A DNA stretch of 64,000 nt from Chryseobacterium sp. ERMR1:04 (GTDB lineage Bacteria > Bacteroidota > Bacteroidia > Flavobacteriales > Weeksellaceae): positions 62,001 to 126,000 of the forward strand of contig NZ_LIRF01000003.1 of assembly GCF_001297705.1 (NCBI RefSeq), in the 5' to 3' direction. Below the pieces are notes generated by a model, which searched no databases, had not been told where the DNA came from, and worked only from the letters and a program-made list of their open reading frames with translations. Positions 34,323 to 41,950 of this stretch are shown in pieces; positions within the stretch are counted from its first letter, which is position 1; each line of letters starts with the position of its first letter. The translations under genes were made by a program, and so were the position numbers.

Positions 34323-35417
34323 ATGAGAAAGGCACTTTTAGGATTATCAATGATGGCAGAACCAGATTTTGTTACTGCCATTTTACCTCTTTTGGAGAAT
34401 AGTGAAATTGAGGTGTTAGAATGGTCATTTGATACTTTCTATGGGGTAGAAGAGCCGCAATGGCTCAGTAATCTCCTCAATTTTTATGCTGAAAATAATC
34501 GGCTTATTGGTCACGGAGTGTATTACTCGCTGTTAAATGCAGTATGGACTGATCGTCACCACGAATGGCTGGAAAATCTAAAAACGGAAACTCAAAAACG
34601 TAGGTATACTCATATTACGGAACATTTTGGGTTTATGAATACTGAGAATTTCCATCAGGGAATTCCTCTTCCTTTACCATTGAATGCTGTCACATTACAG
34701 ACGGGAAAAGACAGGTTACAACGTCTTCAAAATGTATTAGATGTTCCTGTAGGAATAGAGAATCTTGCTTTTTCATTTTCAAAACAAGATGTAGAAGAGC
34801 AAGGTGAGTTTTTGAGCAGGTTAATTGAAGATGTTGATGGATTCCTAATTTTAGATCTGCATAATATATATTGTCAGGCTCATAATTTTGAGATTGATAT
34901 GAAGGAGCTTATTCGTTTATATCCTCTTGATCAAGTAAAAGAAATTCATTTGTCCGGAGGAAGCTGGCAGGAAAGTATTTACAGCAAAGATAAATATGTG
35001 AGAAGGGATACCCATGACGACTGTATTCCTGAAGACATCTTTCAGATTCTTCCTTATGTTTTGAAGCAATGTAAGAATCTTGAATATGTTATCATTGAAA
35101 GGCTTGGAAATACAATTGGGGCGGAAAAAGATAAAGCTTCTTTTATCAAAGATTTTAGAAGAGCAAAAAAAATCATTGATGCGATAAAGCTTCCTTTGCT
35201 TACGAACCATTGGATTAAAAAAGAAAAGAAGATTGTTGAACCTTTTGAAGATCATCTTCTTTTTGAGGATCAGAAAAAACTAACCAAACTTCTTTGCGAA
35301 TCAAATACGCCGGAAGATATTATGACTGAAAAACTTCATTATTTCAAGTCAGAAGATTGGAATAAAGAGATGATTAATACTGCTAAAAATATCATTAAAA
35401 AATGGAATTCTTATTGA
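34323..35417 (+). CDS. DUF692 / MNIO-type peptide-modifying oxidase with C-terminal extension
   Basis: A 364-residue TIM-barrel enzyme. Metal-ligand motifs of the family appear in order: LIGHGVYYS, ITEHFGF, IENLAFSF, LDLHNIYCQAHN, EIHLSGGSW and RRDTHDD. Residues 1 to about 285 form the barrel. About 80 further residues (NHWIKKEKKIVEPFEDH to the end) are helical and could replace the separate partner protein that other MNIO enzymes need for precursor binding. The start overlaps the spacing of the precursor gene, 3 bp after its stop, so the two are coupled. Members oxidise cysteines to oxazolone/thioamide, thiooxazole or related groups. The exact product cannot be predicted. Confidence 0.82.
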   Translation: MRKALLGLSMMAEPDFVTAILPLLENSEIEVLEWSFDTFYGVEEPQWLSNLLNFYAENNRLIGHGVYYSLLNAVWTDRHHEWLENLKTETQKRRYTHITEHFGFMNTENFHQGIPLPLPLNAVTLQTGKDRLQRLQNVLDVPVGIENLAFSFSKQDVEEQGEFLSRLIEDVDGFLILDLHNIYCQAHNFEIDMKELIRLYPLDQVKEIHLSGGSWQESIYSKDKYVRRDTHDDCIPEDIFQILPYVLKQCKNLEYVIIERLGNTIGAEKDKASFIKDFRRAKKIIDAIKLPLLTNHWIKKEKKIVEPFEDHLLFEDQKKLTKLLCESNTPEDIMTEKLHYFKSEDWNKEMINTAKNIIKKWNSY

Positions 35418-35721
35418 TCAATTGAATCTGTTGATGTTGCTATTTTACGATTGAAAAAATGAAGCCAGAGGAAGATCGATTTTGAAAATTGTTTATTTTT
35501 TGAATATCACCGATTTTAGGAAATGTAATTTGTTTGTTTTTAATGATTTACAATTTATGGTGTGGTAGGTAATAGTGAAAATATTTTTCGCTAAAAACTT
35601 TCAATAAGTAAAAATACGTAATGAAAATTCAGTGTTTTTACGGATTTTTTATTTGAAAATATTGTTGATCTTTACATCAGCATTAGAACATAAGGATTTA
35701 AACACTAAGGCTTAAAAAACG

Positions 35722-35755
35722 AAACTAATAACCATCATAAGCTCAGATTATGAGA
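35722..35755 (+). repeat. AAACTAATAACCAT element, copy 2
   Basis: Shares with 32941 the block AAACTAATAACCAT, an A-rich spacer and CTCA(5)TGAG. Here a terminator follows directly. Confidence 0.45.
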
Positions 35756-35762
35756 AAGAAGA

Positions 35763-35790
35763 AAGGCAGCCCCCCAAGAGCTGCCTTTTT
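35763..35790. terminator. GC-rich terminator hairpin
   Basis: AAGGCAGC/GCTGCCTT stem with a C-rich loop and a T-run on the plus strand. The minus strand also has a T-rich tail, so it may serve the convergent rpe gene too. Confidence 0.75.
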
Positions 35791-35812
35791 CTATTTTTAG
35801 CGATTAAAAGAC

Positions 35813-36463
35813 TTAGATTTTTAAAAGCTCAATGGTTCTTTCAGGATTTTCTGTTGAGAAAACTGCATTTCCGGCCACTAAAACATCGGCTCCAGCGTCG
35901 AAAAGTTTAGAAGCATTGTCTAAATTTACGCCTCCGTCTATTTGAATAAGAGCGGTGGAGTTGTTACTTAAGATCATATCTTTCGTTTCAGCGATCTTCT
36001 TGTAAGTGTTTTCAATGAATTTCTGTCCTCCAAATCCTGGATTTACACTCATTAATAATACAAGATCTACATCAGCAATGATATCTTCCAGCATCAAAAC
36101 AGGTGTTGATGGGTTTAAAACAATCCCTGCTTTTGCTCCCAAACTTTGGATATGGTGAATCGTTCTGTGAAGATGAGTACATGCTTCATAATGAATAGAA
36201 ACAAGATCAGCACCGTGGTTGATGAATTCTTCCACATACTTTTCAGGCTCTACAATCATTAAATGTACGTCTACAAATTTCTTAGCATACTGCTGAATTG
36301 TTTTCATCACAGGAAAACCAAATGAAATGTTGGGTACAAATCTGCCGTCCATTACATCCACGTGCAACCAGTCGGCTTGAGAATTGTTTAGCATTTCAAT
36401 GTCTCTTTGCAGATTCCCAAAGTCTGCAGATAAAAGGGAAGGAGCAATAAGCTTTGTTTTCAT
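35813..36463 (-). CDS. rpe: Ribulose-phosphate 3-epimerase
   Basis: A 216-residue TIM-barrel enzyme interconverting ribulose-5-phosphate and xylulose-5-phosphate. Signatures are IAPSLLSADFGNL, the metal-binding HVDVMDGRFVPN, DVHLMI, NPGFGGQKF and the phosphate-binding DGGVN...GADVLVAGNAVF. Normal length. Lies 114 bp downstream of the M42 peptidase gene on the minus strand. Confidence 0.95.
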   Translation of the reverse strand: MKTKLIAPSLLSADFGNLQRDIEMLNNSQADWLHVDVMDGRFVPNISFGFPVMKTIQQYAKKFVDVHLMIVEPEKYVEEFINHGADLVSIHYEACTHLHRTIHHIQSLGAKAGIVLNPSTPVLMLEDIIADVDLVLLMSVNPGFGGQKFIENTYKKIAETKDMILSNNSTALIQIDGGVNLDNASKLFDAGADVLVAGNAVFSTENPERTIELLKI

Positions 36464-36502
36464 TTTTACTTTTTATACTTTTATTTAGATTTTAGATTCA
36501 AA

Positions 36503-36557
36503 ACACTCAATATCAGATTTAAAAAATTACCTAATAATTTAATCTGATATTGAGTGT
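36503..36557. repeat. Intergenic palindrome with perfect 17-bp arms
   Basis: The arm at 36503-36519 (ACACTCAATATCAGATT) is the exact reverse complement of 36541-36557, with a 21-nt AT-rich loop. It sits between two minus-strand genes and lacks a strong T-run. Confidence 0.6.
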
Positions 36558-36577
36558 CTGGTATCTAATGTCTTATC

Positions 36578-37654
36578 CTAATGATATTTCAACTTCATTT
36601 CAGGCTTTATTTCCAGAATCGTTTCGTAGATCAACTTAATCACATTGGCTACGTCTTCTTTGGATACCATTTCTACCGTTGTATGCATATAGCGTAACGG
36701 TAAAGAAATTAATGCGCTAGGAACTCCACCATTAGAGTGTGCGAAAGCATCTGTATCAGTACCTGTAGCTCTGCTTGCTGCTGCTCTCTGGAAAGGAATC
36801 TTATTGGTTTTTGCAGTGTCAATAATCAACTCTCTGATTACATGATGTACGCTTGGAGCAAAGAAAACAACAGGCCCGTCACCACACTTCTGGTCGCCTT
36901 CTTTTTTCTTTTCGATCATTGGAGTCGTTGTATCGTGGGTAACATCGGTTACGATAGCAATATTGGGTTTTATGGTATCTGCGATCATATCAGCTCCATA
37001 TAAACCTACTTCTTCCTGAACAGAATTGGTGATGTACAACCCAAAAGGAATCGTTTTTTTGTTTTCTTTTAAAAGTCTTGCCACTTCAGCGATCATAAAA
37101 CCTCCGATTCTGTTGTCTAACGCTCTGCAGACAAAGTAGCGGTCATTCATTTCGAAGAACTCGTCAGGGTAAGTAATCATGCATCCAACGTAAACTCCCA
37201 TTTCTTCAACTTCTTTTTTGGTGACCGCACCGCAGTCGATAAAAATGTTGTCAATTTTAGGAATGGGTTCGTTCTGATTGGCTCCTCTTGTGTGAATTGC
37301 CGGCCATCCGAAAACTCCTTTTACGATTCCGTTTTCTCCGTGAATATGTACCACTTTTGAAGGCGCAATGGTCTGATCTGAGCCTCCATTTCGGATTACA
37401 TAGATCAATCCGTCATCGGTGATGTAATTTACGTACCAAGAGATTTCATCAGCATGTGCTTCAATTACTACTTTAAATTCGGCATCGGGATTGATTATCC
37501 CATAGCACGTTCCGTAATGATCTACTTCAATTTTATCAACATAAGGTTTAATATAGTCCATCCAGACTTCTTGACCTTTGTGTTCATAACCGGTTGGTGA
37601 TGAAGTGTTTAAGTATTTTTCTAAAAATTTCAAAGATTTCTTCTCAAATTTCAT
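36578..37654 (-). CDS. M42-family metallo-aminopeptidase
   Basis: A 358-residue peptidase of the M42 glutamyl-aminopeptidase/tetrahedral family, cytoplasmic and di-metal. Seen are the first metal motif VIEAHADEISW, the DNRIGGFMIAE metal-ligand Asp, the catalytic Glu pair in SVQEEVGLYGA, VTDVTHDT and the C-terminal His in PLRYMHTTVEM. It degrades short peptides. It is divergent from the DUF4294 gene. Confidence 0.92.
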   Translation of the reverse strand: MKFEKKSLKFLEKYLNTSSPTGYEHKGQEVWMDYIKPYVDKIEVDHYGTCYGIINPDAEFKVVIEAHADEISWYVNYITDDGLIYVIRNGGSDQTIAPSKVVHIHGENGIVKGVFGWPAIHTRGANQNEPIPKIDNIFIDCGAVTKKEVEEMGVYVGCMITYPDEFFEMNDRYFVCRALDNRIGGFMIAEVARLLKENKKTIPFGLYITNSVQEEVGLYGADMIADTIKPNIAIVTDVTHDTTTPMIEKKKEGDQKCGDGPVVFFAPSVHHVIRELIIDTAKTNKIPFQRAAASRATGTDTDAFAHSNGGVPSALISLPLRYMHTTVEMVSKEDVANVIKLIYETILEIKPEMKLKYH

Positions 37655-37705
37655 AAAAAGGAATGATTTTTGCGTTTAATTTTCGTTATAATACTTGTAA
37701 AAATA

Positions 37706-38410
37706 ATGAATTTTAGTAAGATTGTTTGTCTTTTTCTTTTCTTTTTTGGCGTCTTTGTTTTCGGACAAAAGGATTCCGTGATTGCAAAGCCTTTGAGTCA
37801 GTATCCACAAGAGCTATTAAAAGTAGATGAATTTGGAAACAAATACTATTACGATGAAAGCCAAAAAGCCAGGATCTATGAGATCAACGGTGAAACGGTA
37901 GTAGCGATGGATGAGTTGGTATTAGTGAACAAACCTAAATTCAATAATCAGCTAGATAAAAATTATTACTATTTTCTTAATAAAAAATTATACAGAGTCT
38001 ATCCTTTATTTGTAACCGCACTTCAGCAGTACAGAGATATTCAAAAGGAAATGACAGATTTGGATAGTAAAGCAAAAAGAAAGTATGTAAGAGACAGACA
38101 GAATATGCTGGCTGATCAATATGAAAAGCAACTGCGAGATCTTACCACCACGGAAGGTCAGGTTTTTGCAAAATTAATGAACAGAGCAACGGACCAAAGT
38201 GTATTTGAAATTATTAAGGAGCTTAGAGGAGGGTTTAACGCATTTTGGTGGAATCTAAAAGGTAAAATGGCAGATATCGATTTGAAAGACCGATACAATC
38301 CGCATAAAAACAGAACAGACGAATTTTTAGAATCTCTTTTACAATCCAATTGGAATTCCGGCTACCTTCAGCCGTATCCCGGAGCAAGCACATTTAAAGT
38401 GACCAAATAA
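37706..38410 (+). CDS. Exported DUF4294 protein
   Basis: A flavobacterial DUF4294 protein of 234 residues starting at ATG 37706, which gives a clean signal peptide (MNFSKIVCLFLFFFGVFVFGQ). An earlier frame start (37670) would place hydrophobic residues before it and is less likely. Conserved features are YRVYPLFVTALQQYRDIQKEM, a basic KAKRKYVRDRQ helix and FNAFWWN near the C-terminus. Function unknown. It lies beside the M42 peptidase. Confidence 0.82.
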   Translation: MNFSKIVCLFLFFFGVFVFGQKDSVIAKPLSQYPQELLKVDEFGNKYYYDESQKARIYEINGETVVAMDELVLVNKPKFNNQLDKNYYYFLNKKLYRVYPLFVTALQQYRDIQKEMTDLDSKAKRKYVRDRQNMLADQYEKQLRDLTTTEGQVFAKLMNRATDQSVFEIIKELRGGFNAFWWNLKGKMADIDLKDRYNPHKNRTDEFLESLLQSNWNSGYLQPYPGASTFKVTK

Positions 38411-38412
38411 AT

Positions 38413-38445
38413 AAAATACCTGTAAGCAATTACAGGTATTTTTCT
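38413..38445. terminator. Bidirectional terminator overlapping the nudix stop codon
   Basis: AAAATACCTGTAA/TTACAGGTATTTT perfect 13-bp stem with GCAA loop. The right arm encodes the last codons and stop of the convergent nudix gene. Confidence 0.8.
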
Positions 38446-38846
38446 TTTAGTTTATCGAATACTATTTTATCTATTGGTAACGAAAACGGATTATCCGGTC
38501 TGTCGATGGAAATCCATTCTGTTTTTTCGATGCATGGATCCATGATAAGAAAATCTTCTTCGTTGGTGATATGTACTATATAATATATGGTAAGCAGTTG
38601 TTCGTTCTTTCTGAAGCGCGAAACCAGAAAATTTTCCTGCGTATAAAAATGCTCTACGATTTCTACTTTCACATTGAGTTCTTCATCAAACTCGCGGTGT
38701 AAGCAGTCAATAATGCCTTCTCCGTATTCTAAGCCACCTCCTGGAAACTTCATTAAAGATTCACCCACGTATTCTTCAAATAATGTAAGAACTTTTTTGT
38801 CTTTCACGGCACATGCGTACACTCTAACGTTGATCTTATCTATCAT
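38430..38846 (-). CDS. Nudix hydrolase
   Basis: A 138-residue Nudix enzyme that cleaves nucleoside diphosphates linked to another group. The Nudix box GGGLEYGEGIIDCLHREFDE-EL is intact, with the Glu residues that bind magnesium. N-terminal beta strands and the C-terminal helix are typical. The exact substrate is unknown. It ends in the bidirectional terminator. Confidence 0.88.
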   Translation of the reverse strand: MIDKINVRVYACAVKDKKVLTLFEEYVGESLMKFPGGGLEYGEGIIDCLHREFDEELNVKVEIVEHFYTQENFLVSRFRKNEQLLTIYYIVHITNEEDFLIMDPCIEKTEWISIDRPDNPFSLPIDKIVFDKLKEKYL

Positions 38847-38901
38847 ATTTAAAATTTGTAAAGCTAAATTAAGGAAAATTGATTAAAAATAGGGGTGAAG
38901 T

Positions 38902-38968
38902 TGGAAGATAGATACTGGAAGTTTATTCCTATATATAAGGATGTAAATCTTTCAGCTTCTATCTTCCA
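38902..38968. repeat. Intergenic palindrome with 11-bp perfect arms
   Basis: TGGAAGATAGA (38902-38912) and TCTATCTTCCA (38958-38968). With mismatches the pairing extends to about 17 of 20 bases. It lies between nudix and mnmD. Confidence 0.5.
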
Positions 38969-38978
38969 GCCTACTATA

Positions 38979-39668
38979 TTAGAGCTTCACTGCATTGATC
39001 ATTTCTCTTTTCCCCGGAGGACCTTGTTTTTTTTCAACCTTAAAATTAAGCTCCTGTAAAATTCGTCTTACGCTTCCTTTAGAAGAGTAAGTTGTTAATA
39101 AACCGTTAACACTCATTTTATTGGAAACCATTTCAAATAATGGCATCTCCCAAAGATCGGGTTGAACTCTTGCTCCAAAACAGTCGTAATAAACAAGGTT
39201 GATTTTCGGTAACTCTATGTCTTTCAGATCAAAGAAGTCGCATTGTATCTTTTGTAGCGTAAACCCTTTAACAATTTCAACCGATTTCCCCCAGTCTGCC
39301 TGATGAATTTTTTGATAAATTTCTTTTAATTCTGGGTTGTCAAAATGCTCAAAGTAGGCTAAATCTTCAATTTCTGATTCATTTATGGGATACTTTTCGA
39401 GGGAAAAATAATTGATGATATGATTTTTGTCAGTTTTTAAATATTCATTAATTGTAACCAAAACATTCAAACCTGTTCCAAAACCGAGTTCTAGAATATT
39501 AATTTCGTAATCATTTACTAAATTTAATCCATTTTTAATAAACACGTGTTCTGCTTCTTGCAGAGCTCCGTGATGAGAATGGTAGTTTTCATTTAAATCG
39601 TTGATAAACAAAGTTTTACTACCGTCGTTCGTGGTTTTAATTTCTCGTTTCAAGCTTTTTTTTGTCAA
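38979..39668 (-). CDS. mnmD: tRNA U34 methyltransferase MnmD
   Basis: A 229-residue SAM-dependent methyltransferase (DUF752) that completes mnm5(s2)U34 in tRNA by methylating the aminomethyl group. It matches the stand-alone MnmD form without the MnmC oxidase domain. SAM-binding ILELGFGTGLN and the catalytic region VYYDCFGARVQPDLW are seen, with LTTYSSKGSVRRIL near the end. Confidence 0.9.
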   Translation of the reverse strand: MTKKSLKREIKTTNDGSKTLFINDLNENYHSHHGALQEAEHVFIKNGLNLVNDYEINILELGFGTGLNVLVTINEYLKTDKNHIINYFSLEKYPINESEIEDLAYFEHFDNPELKEIYQKIHQADWGKSVEIVKGFTLQKIQCDFFDLKDIELPKINLVYYDCFGARVQPDLWEMPLFEMVSNKMSVNGLLTTYSSKGSVRRILQELNFKVEKKQGPPGKREMINAVKL

Positions 39669-39704
39669 ATTTAATGTAAAATTTTTATATTTAGAAAATT
39701 ATGT

Positions 39705-39712
39705 TAAATTTG
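39705..39712 (+). promoter_or_regulatory. -7 box of ilvE
   Basis: TAAATTTG, 25 bp before the ilvE start codon. Confidence 0.4.
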
Positions 39713-39737
39713 TAGAACATCATAAAAAATTTTAGAA

Positions 39738-40811
39738 ATGATAATTCAAAAAACTGAAAACTCAAGAATTTCTACATTCGACCCAAATAATTTTTCATTC
39801 GGTGATACTTTCATTGATCATATGATCATTTGTGAGTATGAAGATGGGAAATGGGGTGACGTAAAATTAGTTCCTTATGGTCCATTATTATTTACGCCTG
39901 CTATGATGGGGGTAAATTACGGGCAAGCTTGTTTTGAAGGCATGAAAGCCTACAAAGATAAGGACGGACAGGTTTTCCTTTTCAGGCCTGAAAAGAATTT
40001 TGAGCGTATCAATAAATCAGCTACACGTCTTGCAATGCCGGAAGTAACTGAAGAAATATTTTTAGATAGCTTAAAAGCATTAGTGGATCTAGACAGAGGG
40101 TGGATCCCTTCTGGAGAAGGAACATCATTATACCTAAGACCATTGATCTTCGCTACAGAAGAGGTTCTTAAAGCTAGAGTTTCTAATAAATATATGTTTG
40201 CTATCGTAGCAACACCTGCAAAAAGTTACTATACAGAACCTGTTTCTGTAAAAATTTCAGACCATTATTCAAGAGCGGCAAGCGGTGGTGTTGGTTCTGC
40301 AAAAGCAGCAGGAAACTATGCAGCATCTTTTTACCCGACTCAGTTAGCAATGGAAGAAGGATACGAGCAAATTATCTGGACAGATGATGCTACGCACGAA
40401 TATTTTGAAGAAAGTGGAACAATGAATGTATTCGTTAGAATTAATAATACTATTTACACGCCGCCAACTTCTGAGAAGATTTTAGATGGGGTAACAAGAG
40501 ATAGCTTTATTCAGTTGGCTAAGAAAAGAGGGATTGAAGTAAAGGTTGAACCAATTGCTGTAAAGACTGTTGTAGAAGCGCAAAAGAACGGAACTCTGAA
40601 GGAAGTTTGGGGAGTTGGAACTGCGGTAGTAACTACTGTTTTCCAGGCGTTAGGATACAACGGAGATAAGCTACAGTTGCCTTCACTTTCTGATGATGAA
40701 AGCTATGCAGCTACCCTTAAAAATGATTTGGTAAGCATTCAGACAAACAATGCAGAAGATACTTTCGGATGGAGAGTATTGGTTGAGAAAAATGTTCTTG
40801 AAACAGTTTAA
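39738..40811 (+). CDS. ilvE: Branched-chain amino acid aminotransferase
   Basis: A 357-residue fold-type-IV PLP enzyme, the last step of Leu/Ile/Val synthesis. It has GQACFEGMKAYK, the PLP lysine in GSAKAAGNYAAS (about residue 195), the FEESGTMNVFV motif and LDGVTRDS. Length and motifs match the longer, eukaryote-like BCAT subgroup. Monocistronic with own promoter box and terminator. Confidence 0.95.
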   Translation: MIIQKTENSRISTFDPNNFSFGDTFIDHMIICEYEDGKWGDVKLVPYGPLLFTPAMMGVNYGQACFEGMKAYKDKDGQVFLFRPEKNFERINKSATRLAMPEVTEEIFLDSLKALVDLDRGWIPSGEGTSLYLRPLIFATEEVLKARVSNKYMFAIVATPAKSYYTEPVSVKISDHYSRAASGGVGSAKAAGNYAASFYPTQLAMEEGYEQIIWTDDATHEYFEESGTMNVFVRINNTIYTPPTSEKILDGVTRDSFIQLAKKRGIEVKVEPIAVKTVVEAQKNGTLKEVWGVGTAVVTTVFQALGYNGDKLQLPSLSDDESYAATLKNDLVSIQTNNAEDTFGWRVLVEKNVLETV

Positions 40812-40833
40812 TTCAACTTCCATATAATATACT

Positions 40834-40860
40834 AAAGCCAAGATTTTCTTGGCTTTTTTT
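40834..40860 (+). terminator. Terminator of ilvE
   Basis: AAAGCCAAGA/TCTTGGCTTT stem, TTT loop, T-run. Confidence 0.85.
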
Positions 40861-40982
40861 GTTTTCTGTTTGTTTTGATTTTTAGAGTTTTAAGAATGGT
40901 GATGTGAAAAATAGTTTAAGCTTTGAACTTGTATTATTTGTGAATGGTGAAGGCGCAAGGTATTTTAAAATATTTAATGAAG

Positions 40983-41059
40983 GCTTCGACTCCGCTCCGC
41001 CTGACAACGCTAATACTATTCACAACATTATCCACTGTCAGGCGGAGCGGAGTCGAAGC
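40983..41059. repeat. REP-like element with perfect 24-bp inverted arms
   Basis: Arm 40983-41006 (GCTTCGACTCCGCTCCGCC then TGACA) is the exact reverse complement of 41036-41059, with a 29-nt AT-rich loop. Arms are far more GC-rich than the surroundings. Similar GTCAGGCGGAGCGGAGTCGAAG-type arms are, as I recall, widespread in Bacteroidetes genomes. Confidence 0.75.
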
Positions 41060-41123
41060 GTCTATTATTAACGATGTTTAGATTCTTCCAGATGATAATA
41101 AGGTATCAACCTTAAAATTAATT

Positions 41124-41306
41124 TTTAAACGCAAAGTTTTACGATAAACACGTTTTGTTTTTAGGAAGCAAAGAGTTGCGACAAAGTCGCTGATTAAACT
41201 AGCTTCATAAAGATCAATACAATTGATTCAATTCTTTGCTTCCTTACATAGAATTATAAATAAATCTTTGCGTTAAAAAACTTTTTACTCTTTGTTTATC
41301 CTTGCG
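41124..41306. repeat. Degenerate GCAAAG-rich intergenic element
   Basis: Starts TTTAAACGCAAAGTTTT, has an internal GGAAGCAAAG and GCGACAAAGTCGC palindrome, and ends CTTTGCGTTAAAAAACTTT. Relatives lie near 19025 and 46596. Confidence 0.5.
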
Positions 41307-41440
41307 ATATAATATAAAACTATTCATTCCTTCTTTAAAACTTTAATGATTTAAAACGAAGAAAAAATAAAAAAGTTTTATTTAATATCTTCTTCAAGTT
41401 TTTGTAATGATTCCTGAAATGCGTATTTTCGCAAAAGTTT

Positions 41441-41950
41441 ATGAAAAAAATACTCTTCATATCGGTAATAAGCCTGCTGAGCTGTCATAGTAATACACAG
41501 TCTCATCCTCCTGTGGGTGGAGTTTTAAGTAAAAAAGATCTGGATGTCTCCAAAGACAGAATGAAGAATCTTAATTCAATAGAAAGAAACCAGATTCAGC
41601 AATGGATCGGAATGCAATCTGTGAAATTTTATCCTACACAGCTTAATTACTGGGTAACGGCCGAAGGTTTTGATAAGAGGGAAGCAAGAGAAGATAATTC
41701 CCTTATTTCTTACTCTTATGATCTGTATGATTTTGATGATACCAAGATTTATGACGAACCTGTTGCAAGAAGAGATGCCAAATTTGGACACTTTGATGAA
41801 TTAAAAGCGGTAGAAAATGCGTTGCGTTTTATACATGATGGAGAAGAAGTTACCCTTTTGGTGCCGTCTGCACTGGCCTATGGAACCTTTGGAGACGAGA
41901 AAAAAATAGATAACGATATCCCATTGATCATAAAATTAAAAGCATTATAA
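41441..41950 (+). CDS. gldI: GldI-like FKBP-type peptidyl-prolyl isomerase lipoprotein
   Basis: A 169-residue lipoprotein (MKKILFISVISLLSC, lipobox Cys15) with an FKBP-like C-terminal domain (FIHDGEEVTLLVPSALAYGTFG). Its size, lipoprotein signal and position next to another isomerase match GldI, linked to gliding/T9SS in flavobacteria. It likely helps fold periplasmic or outer-membrane components. It is directly abutted by the next gene, with no gap between its stop and the next ATG. The gene name rests on pattern only. Confidence 0.75.
   Translation: MKKILFISVISLLSCHSNTQSHPPVGGVLSKKDLDVSKDRMKNLNSIERNQIQQWIGMQSVKFYPTQLNYWVTAEGFDKREAREDNSLISYSYDLYDFDDTKIYDEPVARRDAKFGHFDELKAVENALRFIHDGEEVTLLVPSALAYGTFGDEKKIDNDIPLIIKLKAL

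Larger units (their letters stand above)
35418..35812. other. Intergenic region ending in a possible small RNA
   Basis: No protein gene. The right part carries the AAACTAATAACCAT element (35722) followed within 10 bp by a terminator (35763). Confidence 0.35.
40861..41440. other. Intergenic region filled by two repeat elements
   Basis: No gene. It contains the 24-bp inverted-repeat element (40983-41059) and a GCAAAG-type degenerate element (41124-41306). Confidence 0.6.
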
